A stretch of DNA of 64,000 bases, from NCBI GenBank assembly GCA_950295325.1, contig OX485807.1, forward strand, positions 39,338,440 to 39,402,439, given 5' to 3'. The notes beneath the pieces were generated by a model. The model was not told the DNA's origin and made no database searches. It worked only from the letters and a program-made list of their open reading frames with translations. Both the position numbers and the translations under genes were made by a program. Each line of letters begins with the position of its first letter. Positions within the stretch are counted from its first letter, which is position 1. This document shows positions 45,406-58,513 of the stretch, piece by piece. The DNA is from Polytrichum commune. Lineage: Eukaryota; Streptophyta; Polytrichopsida; Polytrichales; Polytrichaceae.

Positions 45406-48120
45406 CTCAAGCTCGTACACCCTCCCAAATCAAGGGTTTTCAAAGAGCTCAAGTTCCCCAATCCCTCCGGTATAGTTGTCAAGCTGTTACACTCTTTCAA
45501 ATGCAAGCTTATCAAAGAAGTCAAATTCCCCAAACCCTCTGGGATTGTTGTCAACCTCGAATTCTCTTCCAAATCAAGGGTTTTCAAGTACGTCAAGTTC
45601 CCCAATCCTACCGGTATTGTTGTCACGCTATTACACCTTCTCACTTGCAAGGTTGTAAGAGAACTCAAGTTCCCCAACCCCTCCGGTATTGTTGTCAACC
45701 TCGTACACCCTTCCAATTCAAGGGTTGTCAAAGAACTCAAGTTCCCCAATCACTCCGGTATTGTTGTTAAGCTAGTACACCAACTCAAACTTAGGGATGT
45801 CAAAGAAGTCAAGTTCCACAATCCCTCTGGTATTCTTGTCAAACTCATACACCCTCCCAATTCAAGGATTTTCAAAGAAATCAAGTTCCCCAATCCCTCC
45901 GGTATCATTGTCAAACTTGGACACTCTCTCAAATGCAAGGTTGTCAAAGAAGTCAAGTTCTCCAACTCCTCCGGTATAGTTGTCAAACTTGTACACTTGC
46001 TCAAATCTAGGCTTGTCAAAGAAGTCAAGTTCCCCAATCCCCCAGGTATCATCCTCAAGCTCGTACAACCTCCCAATTCAAGGATTTCCAAAGAAATTAA
46101 GTTTCCCAATCCCTCTGGTATCATTGTCAAGCTAGTACAATATTCCAATTCAAGGATTTTCAAAGAACTCAAGTTCCCCAATCCTTCCGATATCATTTTC
46201 AAGCTCGGACACTTTCTCAAACGCAAGGTTGTCAAAGAAATCAAGTTCCCCAATTCCTCTTGTACAGTTCTCAAGCACTTACACCAACTCAAATCTAGAG
46301 TTGTCAAATTACTCAAGTTCCCCAATCCCTCAGGTATTGTTGTCAAGCTCGTACACCCTCCTAATTTAAGGATTTGTAAAGAACTCAAGTTCCCCAATCC
46401 CTCGGACATCGTTGTCAAGCTCGTACACCCTCCCAATTCAAGGGTTCTCAAAGAAGTCAAGTTTCCCAATTTGTGTGGTATCGTTCTCAAGCTCGTACAC
46501 CCTCCCAAATCAAGGGTTTCCAAAGAGCTCAAGTTCCCCAATCCCTCCGGTATCGTTGTTAAGCTTATACACCCTCTCAAACCAAGAGTTGTTAAAGAAC
46601 TCAAGTTCCCCAATCCCTCGGGAATCATTGTCAAACTCTTACACTGACTCAAATATAAAGTTGTCAAAGAAGTCAAATTCTCCAATCCCTCGGGTATTGT
46701 TCTCAAACCATCACACCAACTCAAATCAAGGGTTGTCAAATTACTCAAGTTCCCCAATCCCTCAGGTATCCTTGTCAAGCTCTCCCAAACGCAAGATTGT
46801 CAAAGAAACCAAATTCCCCAAACCTTCCGGGAATGTTCTCAACCTCGTACACTCTTCCAAATCAAGGGTTGTCAAAGACCACAAGTTCCCCAATTCCTCG
46901 GGTATCATTGTCAAATTCTTACACTGACTCAAATCTAGCGTTGTCAAATAACTCAAGTTGCCTAATCCCTCTGGTACCATTGTCAAACACTTACACCAAC
47001 TCAAATCTAGGGTTGTCAAATTGCTCAAGTTCCCCAATCCCTCTGGTATTGTTATCAAGCTCGTATACCCTCCCAATTCAAGGGTTGTCAATGAAGCCAA
47101 ATCTCTCAATCCGTCCGGTAAAGTTGTCAAGCGTGTACACCCTCCCAATTCAAGGGTTTTCAAAGAAGTCAAGTTCCCCAATCCCTCCGGTATCGTCGTC
47201 AAGCTCGTACACCCTCCCAATTTAAGAGTTTTCAAAGAAGTCAAGTTCCCCAATCCCTCCGGTATTGTTATCTCGGGGGGGGGGGTAGTCATTGGTTGGA
47301 GTAGCAATACACGTGCGAACAAATGATAGGGTATTTTAAAAACATGGGAGCAAAAAATTATAATTGGGCTTAAGAGTAATATAGGGTATCAAAAATGGCA
47401 CTAGACATCTTTAAAGTACTATAGGGTATGGAATAATAGGTAATTTGGAGTCATAAGTAGTGCAAGCCATTTTTCTATTAACCCAAAATAGAAATTTACG
47501 TAATGATAGCATGTGAAAAAAAAAAAGAATTGAAAGTAATACCCCCCTATAAAATAGTGGTTGTTCGCACCTATATCCTTAATTTTTTAACACACTGCCC
47601 CCCCCGAGATTGTTGTCAAGCTCTTACAGTGGCTCAAATCTAGGGATGTCAAAGAATTCAAGTTCCCCAATCCCTCTTGCTTTGTTCTCAAGCTAGTATA
47701 CCCTCCCATTTCAAGGAAATCAAGTTCCCCAATCCCTCTGGTATCGTTGTCAAGCTTGTACAATATCCCATTTCAAGGGTTTTCAAGAGAGTCAAGTTCC
47801 CCAATCCCTCCGGTATCGTTGTCAAGCTTGAACACCCTTTCAAATCAAAGGTTGCCAAAGAACTCAAGTTCTCCAATCCCTCTGGTATCGTTGTTAGGCT
47901 CGTACACCCTCCCAATTGAAAGGTTGTCAAAGAAGTCAAGTTCTCCAATCCCTTCGGTATCGTTCTCAAGCTCGTACACCCTCTCAAATCAAGGGTTGTC
48001 AAAGAACTCAAGTTCCCCAATCCATTTGGAATTGTTGTCAAGCTCGTACACCCTCTCAAATCAAGGCTTTGCAAAGAAGTCAAGTTCCCCAATCCGTCCG
48101 GTATTGTTTCCAAATTTGAG
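45406..48120 (-). repeat. Homogenised 72-bp LRR-coding repeat array
   Basis: About 30 tandem units of 72 bp, interrupted once at 47272-47608, encode near-identical LRRs of the form CTSLTTIPEGLGNLSSLTTL. Low divergence between units implies recent unequal exchange. The antisense strand is also largely open (KFPNPSGIVVKL repeats), a by-product of the repeat. Confidence 0.85.
47272..47608. mobile_element. Small non-autonomous DNA transposon (~337 bp) in the LRR exon
   Basis: Ends CTCGGGGGGGG and CCCCCCCCGAG are inverted. Flanks ATTGTTAT (47264-47271) and ATTGTTGT (47609-47616) form an imperfect 8-base duplication. Removing it restores the LRR repeat GGTATTGTTGTCAAG. Eight-base duplication would suit hAT, but the family is not certain. 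The interior is AT-rich without a gene. Confidence 0.75.
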
Positions 48121-51100
48121 CAACTTTGTAGATCTACTTCTAGTAGTGTGGTCATTAAGAACATTTCCATGGGTATAAAATTTAGGAATGAACATCCTCG
48201 CAATTGCAATATTTGTAATTTCACACAAGATCTCCAAAGATGTGCATTTGTTAATAGATTTCTACAAGTCTCCAAACTCATGTTATCCCAAGTGCCCAAA
48301 TTGTTCTCACCCCAAGTTAATGGTTCTAAGTCTATCATAAAACATTTCAAGTTGAAAGAGCGTGTAGCAAGTGAACACATGCAGTCAATGTTGGTGATGA
48401 TATTCGAAATGTCCTTGTCTTTGCTATGAAATCTCAATAGGCGAAGGTAGTTCAAACCACCATCTTGGATTTGTCGAACCTGAGATAGGTTGTGGCTTAT
48501 TCCATTGCCAAAGTAAAAACAACCTTCAAGTTTTCCCACATCCTGTTTTTAAGAACATGTGAAAGCATTAGCATATTACACATCATTGTGTAAATTTCTC
48601 TAAGTATTATTACATGACATAAATTTGTGCTTAATATCTACAACATACTAAAAGTTTACCAAATATTTACCCAAAATATTATTCTAAATTGAAGGCTTCC
48701 CATTAACTCAAATATTCTAAGGAATCATTTTGCAATTATAATACATAAGAGAATGTCTTGATTTAGCCAATGTTGGTAAAATACCGAGCAACTTGTAAGT
48801 CCGTTTGTGTTCCAAATTCGAGTACCCGCATATTCTTTCTCAGTAATCATTTGTCCCATGGCACGCACTTGGTCATGCATTTGCAAAATTTCATCACCGC
48901 CACCATCAATTTCTATGGTTACTAGTGCATGATGGACCAAAATCTCCAATGCAGAAATTGGAGGGATGTTGTTATCAGTCCATATGCGTAGGGCTCTTTC
49001 TTTCGACATACCACTAGGATACACATCTCCACCGAAGAAGCAAGCTATGTCCAGAAACATATTTTTTTCTTCTTGAGTTAAGCTATAATCGAAGCTTACT
49101 CTCAAGGTCTCCCATATATCATCATCCTCCCCATTCAAATTCCTTCCCCTTTTCGTCCTTTGCAATGCGCGTTCCCAACTTCGCAACTTTCCCTTTCCAC
49201 ATAAGTATGCCCCCACGACTTTCAAACTCAAAGGCAAACCTTTGCAGGCTTCCACAATCATGTCTCGTATATCATTGAATTGTGATGATAAATGAGATGC
49301 TTCCCACGAACAATGAATGTTGAAGAGAGTTTTTGCTGCATCATCATCTAACTTGCTCACATCAAATCTTAAACCACTCGCCTTCACACGATTTTTAATT
49401 ACACCGCAATCACGAGTTGTTATAATAAGCGTGGTACCCTTGCTCCGATCTAAAAGGACCATTGGTATAATGTCATCCACTTGAGCTTCATCCTTAACAT
49501 CGTCCAAGATCAAAAGGACTTTCTTATCGTCCAACAATTTTTCCATCAACTTGTGCGCATGCACTAAATCCCTAGCTTCTATGTGCACACCAAATTTTGA
49601 TAAAATTTCACGTAGGATATCAAGCAAACTCCTACTTTTCAACTGCCCCGCAAAGCATGACGCATCGTATGTGGACTTCATATCATCAAATATGGCCTTT
49701 GCCAATGTGGTCTTCCCTATTCCACCCATGCCGACAATACCCAAGGTATTCACTTCTTTGAGGTGACATTTCACTCTTGCAAGGTTGTTCTTGAGACTAA
49801 CCACCGTTGCATCATTCAATATTGTTTCTTCAATCACCTATATGTACAACACATGAATATGTCAATAAACAATATCATACCTTACTACCAAAATGCATCG
49901 TAAACTTCAAACGTCCACAATAATAAATCAAAGCAATTAATAAATTGAAAATAACTTCAATAGTGAGCGCATTGTAATGGAAGTGGCATTTACCTTCTCA
50001 CTACTGTGATTCGTTTCTTCTTTGCAACCTTTCAACGTTGTTGCCATCTTTTGAAAAAGATTCCCAAATCCATCAAATTGTGGAACCATATCACTCGAAT
50101 ATGTTCCCTTCATGAACTTTTTCTTCAAGCCTATAAGTCTCTTGCAAATATCAGAGAATGTTGGCCTTTGTAAGGGATCCTCCCTCCAACATTCCTTGAT
50201 CAATGTGGTAAGCTCCCCACAATTGACAGGTAACTCGGGCCTCTCTCCCTTCTTTACTTTTTGATGAATTTCTCTCATCCCATATGTGAGATGAAATGGT
50301 ACCTTTTGTGAAAGGATCTCTGAACATGTCATACCAAAAGACCACACATCCGCTTGGAAAGGACATCGCATACAAGCTAGGTTTTTGTCCATTTGCTCAG
50401 GAGGCATATACCTTGGTGTACCAATATAAAGATATTGATGCTTTTGTGTTTGCGGTTTGCTTTGAACTTCCAATTTGGAAGTGCCAAAATCAATCAATTT
50501 GACATTACAATTATAAGGACTTGTCACCTTTGCTCCATCAATGGTCATGGAGCTTAAAAACACATTGTTTGGCTTTAAGTCGAGATGGGCAACATGCATG
50601 TCATGAAGATACCACATGCCGCTTCCAATTTGAAGCATAACATCAATTGCAACAACGTACGGTAAGAGTGTCTTATTGTGCTTCTCCAACATCCTTGTCA
50701 AACTCATGTCCATCAACTCCATCACCAAATGTAACTCCTTACATTCTACGTCTACTCCACAACAAAGTATTTGATGAGGTTTGGGTGGCTCAAGCCTGCC
50801 AAGATTCCCACTTCTTTGCGAAAACCAGAACAATCCTCTGGAACCTTCACCGTTTTGGTTGCACTCGGTAATCCCAACCATAATTCTGATTCGTACACGA
50901 ATCCGGATGCACCTACACCCAATTGTTTCACCAACATAGGTTTTGGAAAGTCTGTAGGTATTTCCAAAGCATCCAATTCTCCACCTTGCACTTGTTGCAA
51001 GTCACATGTCAACCTCTTCAACAAATGCTTTGCTAATCTATAGTCTTTGGAGTCCTCAAGCACACTTTCAAGTTTGTTCTCCAAGTCTTTTTCATCGCCT

Positions 51101-51699
51101 TCAACTTCCTTCAAAGTAGCCACATTGAAATTCTTACACACAGTGTAGTTTTGTGGATTTGAATGGTTTGTCAAATATATCTCGTGCACTGCCTCCCAAC
51201 AACACTCCAAATCAAACACAAGTTCCCGAAAGGCCTCTTTGTTGTTTAATTGGAAAAGAGTTGCACAACACCAATCTCCACTCCCACATTCATTCACCAA
51301 TGCTCCCCCTTTTTGTATGATACGATGCAACTCCATCACCACAATCCTAACTTCAAAGGATTGCTTGATGGATGTGATCATCGCATTAATACTATCTATG
51401 GTTGTAGAAAGTTTGGTGACAAGATTTGTGCATTGTCGCTTATTCAACACATCATTTCGTCGGAGAATAGTTTGCATTTTGATCATTTATTCCTCTATCC
51501 ATTGCATAAATTCCGAAAGCTCACATTGATGGGGTTTATCTTTGTGAACAAGTGTCAAGAAGTATATGAAGCAAATGATGATGAACCGCCAGAGCATTGA
51601 TAGTTGCTTCACCAATAATTGCCCAAGCTTGACAGCCATGACAAAATAAGACCTGCATTTTACAACCATTTTGCCAACATTTCATTCTATGACTTTTGT

Positions 51700-54100
51700 A
51701 AACATACAAAAACCCATACTCCCAAATTGACTTCGTCCAAAAAAATGATTCTGGACATCTTTGCAAATCATAGTTGTAAAATTCATTTTAATTTAAAAAT
51801 CTTGATCTAGATGAAGCCTTGAAATTTCAAAAAGAGATGGACGGTTGGCCAACATAAGAAAAGCCTTCAAAAGAGCATGTTTCATTTGTTCTCTTCCTCT
51901 AATTGAGTCTTTGGCCCTTATAATCATAGCCCTATGCTACTTTAAAACTTATGAACTTATTTTTCCGTTGTACTCATAACTATATTATGCCTCTAAATAA
52001 TATGATGTGGTACTTTTGGGCCACCCCCTTTCGAGGGAGCCTAAAAGTATCACACAAGCCCTTCGGTGAAGGTGGCCTGCATTTGCAGGCGCCCAAGCCG
52101 AACCCAGATGATAGGTGTATAACGTGAGTAGTTAGATTTTTAAGGGAGATTAAATATGCGTCGTAGTACCTCCGGAGGTTAGGCCTTAGTTTTTTACTAG
52201 TGTGACTTTAAACTCCACTAACCAATTTCATATCTAGTTCTAACCTTAACCTACAACCTATTCTACGCGCAGACGCACCAGCCTTGAAACCAAGGCAATC
52301 CTAATTTGTGAATTGGGATGGTTCTGATACACCCAACCGGGTGTGACTCATACCACCCTAACTCAACGAACGGAATAACGACAATTTGATGGACCATTCA
52401 ATTCTTCCTATTTCTTTATTTAGTTCTATTTAGTTTTCTAAGCGGGGGAACTTGGCCTAAGTCCCACCCTTCACACAAATTCCTTCTTAATTACTTACTT
52501 TTGTTTGCACGTCCTAACTTACTACATTAACATATTAGGCATCACCCCTTACCTCGGGTCTCTTGCCAACAAGGGTTTACGATTTATTTTGTATGTTTTG
52601 ATTGTTAAATGTGTTTACACTGGATAGACCACGAAATGCAACTCAATGGGACCAGGGTGACGGGCGACCTGTAGGTTCAACCTGTTGCGCAATCTTCATA
52701 AATTGGGGCCATTACTCCCAATCTATGGGGCCAACAACATAATAGTGGATTCGCGGGTCATTAACCCCACCTTTCCACCAACAACATTCAGAGTGGTCGT
52801 GTCGGTGATTAATCCGACTTACCACACACGAAACTTGTTAATAAATGAAGCTACTACCACAAAACATACCAAGGGCCCCGAAAACAATGGAATTGGGTAC
52901 TCCCTTGGCGGTCAAGTGGTCAAGCCACTTGACCTTACGAGATAGGTGAGTGGGTTTAGAGATGCGTACCTTAGCCGTGCTCCCTCCAATCCTAAATGGA
53001 AGGCTTAAGGTTAGTTAATTTACCTCAATTTTCCTCGGTTGATTTGGGCTTGATGTAGGCCGAGCCGCTACCTCCTTCCTTGCTCCACTTTCCGAGCGTC
53101 GACCTTGCCTCCTTCTTTGTAACTAGTTTGGTAGTAAGCGTACCTTAGTTAACAATTAAAATATAAAGTGTTATTCTGCCCTGTAATTTAATCCTAAGCA
53201 TAATATTTATACTTAGTGCACCAAATTATCTTTCCAATGATCTAAAAATCACTCTAATCGGATAAGAAATGCAAAAGTTATGAGGGTTGGAAGTGTGAGG
53301 TCGATTCAACCGACCCTTCCAACCCACCTATCTACCTTCTAACTTCAAGAATTCATAGCACATTCCTTACTACTTGGATCTAGGCTTTCCTTATACCATT
53401 GGAAAGCTATGAACAAGCTCTAACTAGAAAAATTATGACATCAGCAGGTTAAGCTAATAGAAATTCAGCGGACTCCTTGTAACACAGCAGTCAATCAAGA
53501 AGGCTTAAACTATGTATCTCGCCTTCAACAATTCATATCTAATTCAAATCTTAGTCAAATCAAACGTTCTATATGACCCTGGAGAGATATTAAAAATATG
53601 TATTTGATAAAAATATGTGATTAGAAAGGTAAGCCGAAGTGAACCCAGCAGGTCCTCTGTAATGCAGCAGTCAACCAAAAGTTCTCAAACTATGTGTCCC
53701 ATCTTGCACAATTCATATCTAATTCAAATCATGCTCAAATCAAATGTTCTAAGCCATTTTGGAAAGCTACACAAAAGTTCTACTTGGGAAAAATATAATT
53801 TCTTGGAATTAAAATTCCTATTGGGCTCGCAGGTCTGATCCAGCAGCCGCTACCCACAAGACCACCCAGTTTTTCTACTCCATCTTTGAAAATCCATAAC
53901 TAATTGTCATCTCAACCAAATCACAAATGGGAAACGGCTATGGATAGCTATATGAAATCTCTCTAAGAGAAAAATGATAAGTATCTTGTTCTAGCTTTTG
54001 AACTAAGCCTTCAGGGCATTGGCAGATGAGGTCTATAATGCCTCTACTCAAACTCTACCATCCAACCTACCTCTACAAAAGAAGGAATAATTTTGTTGGT
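51700..54100. other. Non-coding stretch with degenerate ~180-bp repeats
   Basis: No gene recognised. 53220-54000 holds three or four diverged units with AATTCATATCTAATTCAAATC (near 53530 and 53710) and GGAAAGCTA..(A/C)A boxes, typical of an old non-coding repeat family. 52020-52700 contains TTTCGAGGGAGCC- and GCAGGCGCCC-type motifs that suggest a dead element, without usable ends. Confidence 0.45.
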
Positions 54101-57100
54101 GTGTTAATAAACACACAACCTAACTAGGAGAGAGAGAGTAGAGGAGGTTCTCAAGCCTTTCTTTTAGACCATTGAGAATACATGCTAAAGGATTTTTTCC
54201 TAACTACATTGAAGCAGGGCTTCGCCCAAAAACTAGAGAAAGAGAGAGAGCTACAAGGTGGAAGGAGGGGTTTTTAAACCCTCTCACAAAAGGGTTGGAC
54301 CCCTCCTCCACCGGATCCATTTTTCAAACCCTTTCCCGAAATTTTGGCTCGGGGGTTTTCCCGGTTGAGGTTGCCACCCTCTCGCCGAGGTGGCTCCGAC
54401 AAAAAACCTTTAGAAATCTTTCTAATTTTTCCGCCATCGAGTTGGCAAGGGGGCAAGTGGGCAAGTATCCCCCTTGCTCTCTTTCTTTTTTGTCTTCAAA
54501 ATTCTTCACGCCGATTTTATCTTCTTACGTAAAACACCTCCAATAGTCTTGTGTGCCTCACACTAACTAATAAACTAACACTTACTTAGCTAGCATCTAC
54601 TAACATTTGCTTAATAACTAGCATCTACTAATATTTGCTTAGCTAGTTGTTTTTACTAGCTAGCACATTTTTTCTACTTTGCTATCTTCTAGCACTACTT
54701 AGTTTCATTTTGACCTTCCTTCTTCTAGGCTAAATGCTAAATGAACTAATTTTTCCTAAATTCCCTATCAATTCTAACTTTTAATGCTAACATTCTAACT
54801 AAAAGTGATCCCGCAGAGTGGTGGACCACTCAAAGGGTTCACATATGAGGCACCCTATTATCTTTATTGAACATAGCTTTTGAAAATGAGAAAAGGATTA
54901 TAGTGAACATAAATTTAATATTTGTGAATTTGGCCCCAACATCCTCACCTTGAGGACATAAACATTTATTATTGAAGAGTAAAGTAAGGCACATCTGAGA
55001 TCTGGATCACAAAACTCAATGTATGGATGATTCACGTCATCCACACTACAAGGTTTTAAAGGTGACCATATTTTGTGACGTTTTGTCGATGAGGAAAAAA
55101 AAATCTCAGTGTGCCTTTGTCATAGTAATATAATAAATCATTCAGCTCACAAACTCTCATATGACAAAACACAAATGAAAACTACTTGAGCATTCAACAT
55201 GAAAGTGGTCTTAGGCTCACCTTGAAGTACTCTTGAATAATTTCCTCAACAAAAAATTAGTCTTGGCATCACGTCAGCTAAGCCTAATGTGAGCCTGAAC
55301 ACACAACCAACAATAAGATCGCAATGAGCACATGTGGCCACTACTATATTTGATATTCTATAAATAAGAGCCAAAGAAATTTGGAAATTTGCATAATCTT
55401 ATATTTTGTTTTCTCTATTCATCATTTGCAAGCCCTTGTTCAACTTCCTAGCATACTCTAGGAAGTCACTACAACCCCATGTTCTTCCTGACCTGAAAAC
55501 AAGGTAGATTATTCAAAACCTCACCAACTTGATTGAGAGGTGTTGAATGCAAGCCCAAAAGCCACAACATTTTCATAAACATGTCATATTTGAACCCTCG
55601 TAGAAGAGTATGATGTTGTTTACCCTCAACAAAACAAGTTGTAGGTTTTGAGTATCCTCACTCCTCAAAGTCACAAATATCATAAGTTGCCCACATCAAT
55701 TAAAGGTGCTTCGGCTAGCAAAATGCAAAACGGGATTGTTATTCTTTACTCTTGCTACGCAACTTTGCGACATCAAGCGCACAAGTTCTACACTATTTGT
55801 GTATCTATAGAAATCACATGCAACTAACATTGACTCGGAAATTGGAATAGTTGAAAATTCTTGCATTCTAGGCTAAATATTGCTCTAATAACGTAGGTGG
55901 TGAGCAAGGTAGGCACTTTGGTGTCAAAATGCTAATTCTTCAAGGTAACTCATAAACTTCTGTAGAGGATGGACACTTGGTGTGGGGATGAGAATATAGA
56001 TCCAACACCAAAGTTGCAAATGCTAACTAATCAAACATCCAAAAGGATAGGAAAGGTCGGGCATGAAAGCAAAAGATGAGAAAGTCCACAAATATAACCA
56101 AACCATATCCGCTCAAGACAAATTTCAATCTAAAAAATTACGACTGGTTGCTCTAAATAGATACCACCTCGCCATTGTTCAATTTTTTTTCCAGATATCA
56201 CACGATGTAGACATTCGCCAATTTTTTTGTTAAATTAGTGTACTTCATTCATGACAACTATATTCATCCGCAAAAGCGTTTAGTTGCTAAATCGACACAT
56301 AAGACTACGTTTTTCCAATCGTAGAAAGAGCAATTTAGTTCAAAATCTAGCTCTTAGACTACTAGTGTGAATCCTACAAGAAGAGCCATAGCCTATCATG
56401 TTGTAGATCGACCAATTAGTTGCATTCAAACAACATTCATAAAGAGTTTCAAGATCTTGATGCTCTACATTCTCGTAAGCACATGTTCATGAATTCCTTC
56501 AAGTTTCATATTGACGAACATACATGAACTTCCCATGTTGTATGATTGCCCACTCAGCAATGATAGGCACCACCTGGATCGATATTAAAATGCAAAATTT
56601 TCAACCATTTGAGGATCCTTAATAACGCATGTGAGATTGAACGAGTTGGCATTGACTTCACTGCAATATAGAGTACCGTAGAACCACATAACCTTGCCAA
56701 ACCATAACAAACTCCACATAACACAATTTAGAGTGTTCAACCTTTTGCAAATTGTGACAGTAGAGAAGATGCACAAAACTCCAAGCTTGGGTGCAAACTT
56801 TTGGTTGCAAACCATACCGAATGACAGAGAGAAATTTTCCCTTTTGCAAAACTGCATGCCGTTGCAAAAAGGAGAACATATTCTATAGACATAGGGGAAT
56901 AGAAAAGACTAAGGTATGTGTGAAGACAAAGGATGAGAGCATCTATGAAACCCTCTTCGCTCTATAAACAATGACATTCCAAAGGATCTCGATAGAGTAA
57001 AAGACAGTGACACAATACGTATAGTCCTTCCTGACTTCAAACTATGTTGTTATACAAGATTCAACCTTGTATAGAATGCCAAAAATAATGAGAAAGGAAG

Positions 57101-57535
57101 TTGGAGCTTACATGAATGATGAGGCTAACGAAACTGGGGACGTCTGACGGTGGATCGCCGCAAGCGGATTTGTAACTTGATGCAACAAGAAACTCTCGAT
57201 AAACTTGTAGTTCTCACACTCCCTACCTCTCCAAATCCTCCAAATCTAGATCCTCTTGCTCTTGAGAGAACATCATATTTGTCCGCCTCCATTAACGCAC
57301 GAGTTGGAACCCGAGGTGAAACTCAAAGTGCAATGCAATGGGTCAATGTTCAATCGGTCGGAGTTGGCGGGGAGGAGCTCAGTTTGAAGCAACCAGAACA
57401 CGAAGGCGCAGGTCCAGGCCGAGCCTCACACATCAGGTGCAACCTGCCGGCTTCGAAGGCTCGGCAATCTTGGATAGATAGACACTTGGGAAGATGGCGT
57501 GTCATTTAAGTTTAGTTGCAACTTGGTAGATGGGG
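54101..57535. other. Intergenic; no supported gene
   Basis: A 124-codon plus-strand frame at 54172-54546 lacks any recognised domain and overlaps equally long antisense frames, so it is not called. 54560-54690 has CTAGCTAG/AACTAGCATCTACTAA direct repeats. 54880-57120 is AT-rich with no usable frame. A 119-codon frame at 57150-57509 ends just before a solo LTR and resembles nothing I know. Confidence 0.4.
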
Positions 57536-58508
57536 TGTCGCGCACCTCTCCATGAGGAGTGCCCGAAACACCATGGGCACAAGGGGGACCCCGGAGTGAC
57601 ACCCGGGACTTGTGGCGCCGTTGGTGAGAGGGCCCAAGTGATCCTAGTGTGGGTGAGGGCCCCGGGCGTTGGGAACGCCTCCCACCCACGAAGATTAGGA
57701 GGCACAAGGGTAAGGCCATGAGTTATGCGTAGCTCATGGCGTGGTGATTCTAGAAAGCTCAAGAACACCTCAATCGGAGGTGTGAGCTAGGAGTTATGGC
57801 CATTTGAGTGGGGCGCTGTCCCGGGACAGCGCCCTGCTACAGCAGTGCCTGGGAGTGATTCCCGGGACTGCCAAGGTTCAAACAGGCATAACTTCCTCAA
57901 GGCTTGCTCAAATGGGGCAAGTGAGGAGTCCATCGGCATCTACGTGAAGCGTAGATGAGGATGGAGTGGTTGGTTGTTATGATCAGACATCATACAAGGA
58001 AGTTATGATGGTCTGAAGCTGCTGGGGGGGTTCTAGGCCCAGCAGCTAAAGGAAAATGTCCACTTGGCCCCAACTCTTGGTAGAGAGACAAGAGGTTGGT
58101 TGACGGTGGGGTAGGGGCCCCGCGTGAAGTCCTAGAGGCTTATATGGGTGAGGTGGTGTGGCCTCACCCACCCGAGGCCGAACGGCAAGGCCTCCATGGG
58201 CATTGGCCCATTGTGAGGCCATAGTTGCCTAGTATGGTTCGGGTTGTTGTAGTGTTGCGCCGGCAATGCGATGATCAACATGGGATTGGACTTCCATGGA
58301 TGGAAGTCCACATCTAGGAATGGGTTACCGATTAAGGGGTGAGTCCCGAAAGCAAAGTAGGAGGGTTGGTTCCCTCCTATGAACTATAAGGTCCGGGGTA
58401 GGAGGAGCTAACCATTAGCATGGCGGTATGCGAAGGGTTAGCGCTCGTAACCTTTGCTAGAAACGAAAATTGGCAAGATTGTTAAGGGACCTAGCAAGGG
58501 TTGCGACA
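57536..58508 (+). mobile_element. Solo LTR (973 bp) with 5-bp target duplication TGGGG
   Basis: Same family and orientation as the solo LTR at 11173; starts TGTCGCGCACC and ends GGGTTGCGACA. TGGGG flanks it at 57531-57535 and 58509-58513. Its equal length and clean duplication show it arose by recombination of a full element. Confidence 0.95.
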
Positions 58509-58513
58509 TGGGG

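Larger units (their letters stand above)
45406..51669 (-). pseudogene. Protein kinase-NB-ARC-LRR resistance gene, truncated and broken
   Basis: Three minus-strand exons. The kinase exon runs from about 51669 to 49994 (donor GAGAAG|GTAAAT): G-loop LGVGASGFVYES, KTVKV, FRKEVGILAGLSHPN, HLDLKPNNVFL, KLIDFGTSK, GTPRYMPPEQM. The NB-ARC exon is 49837-48785: P-loop GIVGMGGIGKTT, LLILDDV, IITTRD, GLPLSL, MFLDIACFFGG and MHD-like LQMHDQ. The LRR exon runs from 48542 leftwards with 24-residue repeats (LGNLSSLTTLDLRGCTSLTT). Kinase-NBS-LRR proteins are a class described in mosses; they would act as cytoplasmic immune receptors. Lesions: in-frame TAA at 51489-51487, one lost T near 50765 shifting the kinase frame, an 8-base deletion near 46780, GGA-to-TGA at about 45752, an element at 47272-47608, and the LTR cut at 45405. 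The single-base loss lies in a T run and could be a sequencing error. Confidence 0.88.

Noticed and set aside
45304-47326. Plus-strand frames with KFPNPSGIVVKL repeats
   Set aside because: These are the antisense of the LRR-coding repeats; the minus strand has the NB-ARC and kinase exons in register.
50752-50881. Kinase and NB-ARC as two separate genes
   Set aside because: The kinase frame continues after one missing base, and the kinase exon donor at 49994 and NB-ARC acceptor at 49837 are in phase, so a single gene fits better.
54172-54546. 124-codon plus-strand frame as a gene
   Set aside because: Equally long antisense frames overlap it and no domain, splice context or homology is recognisable.
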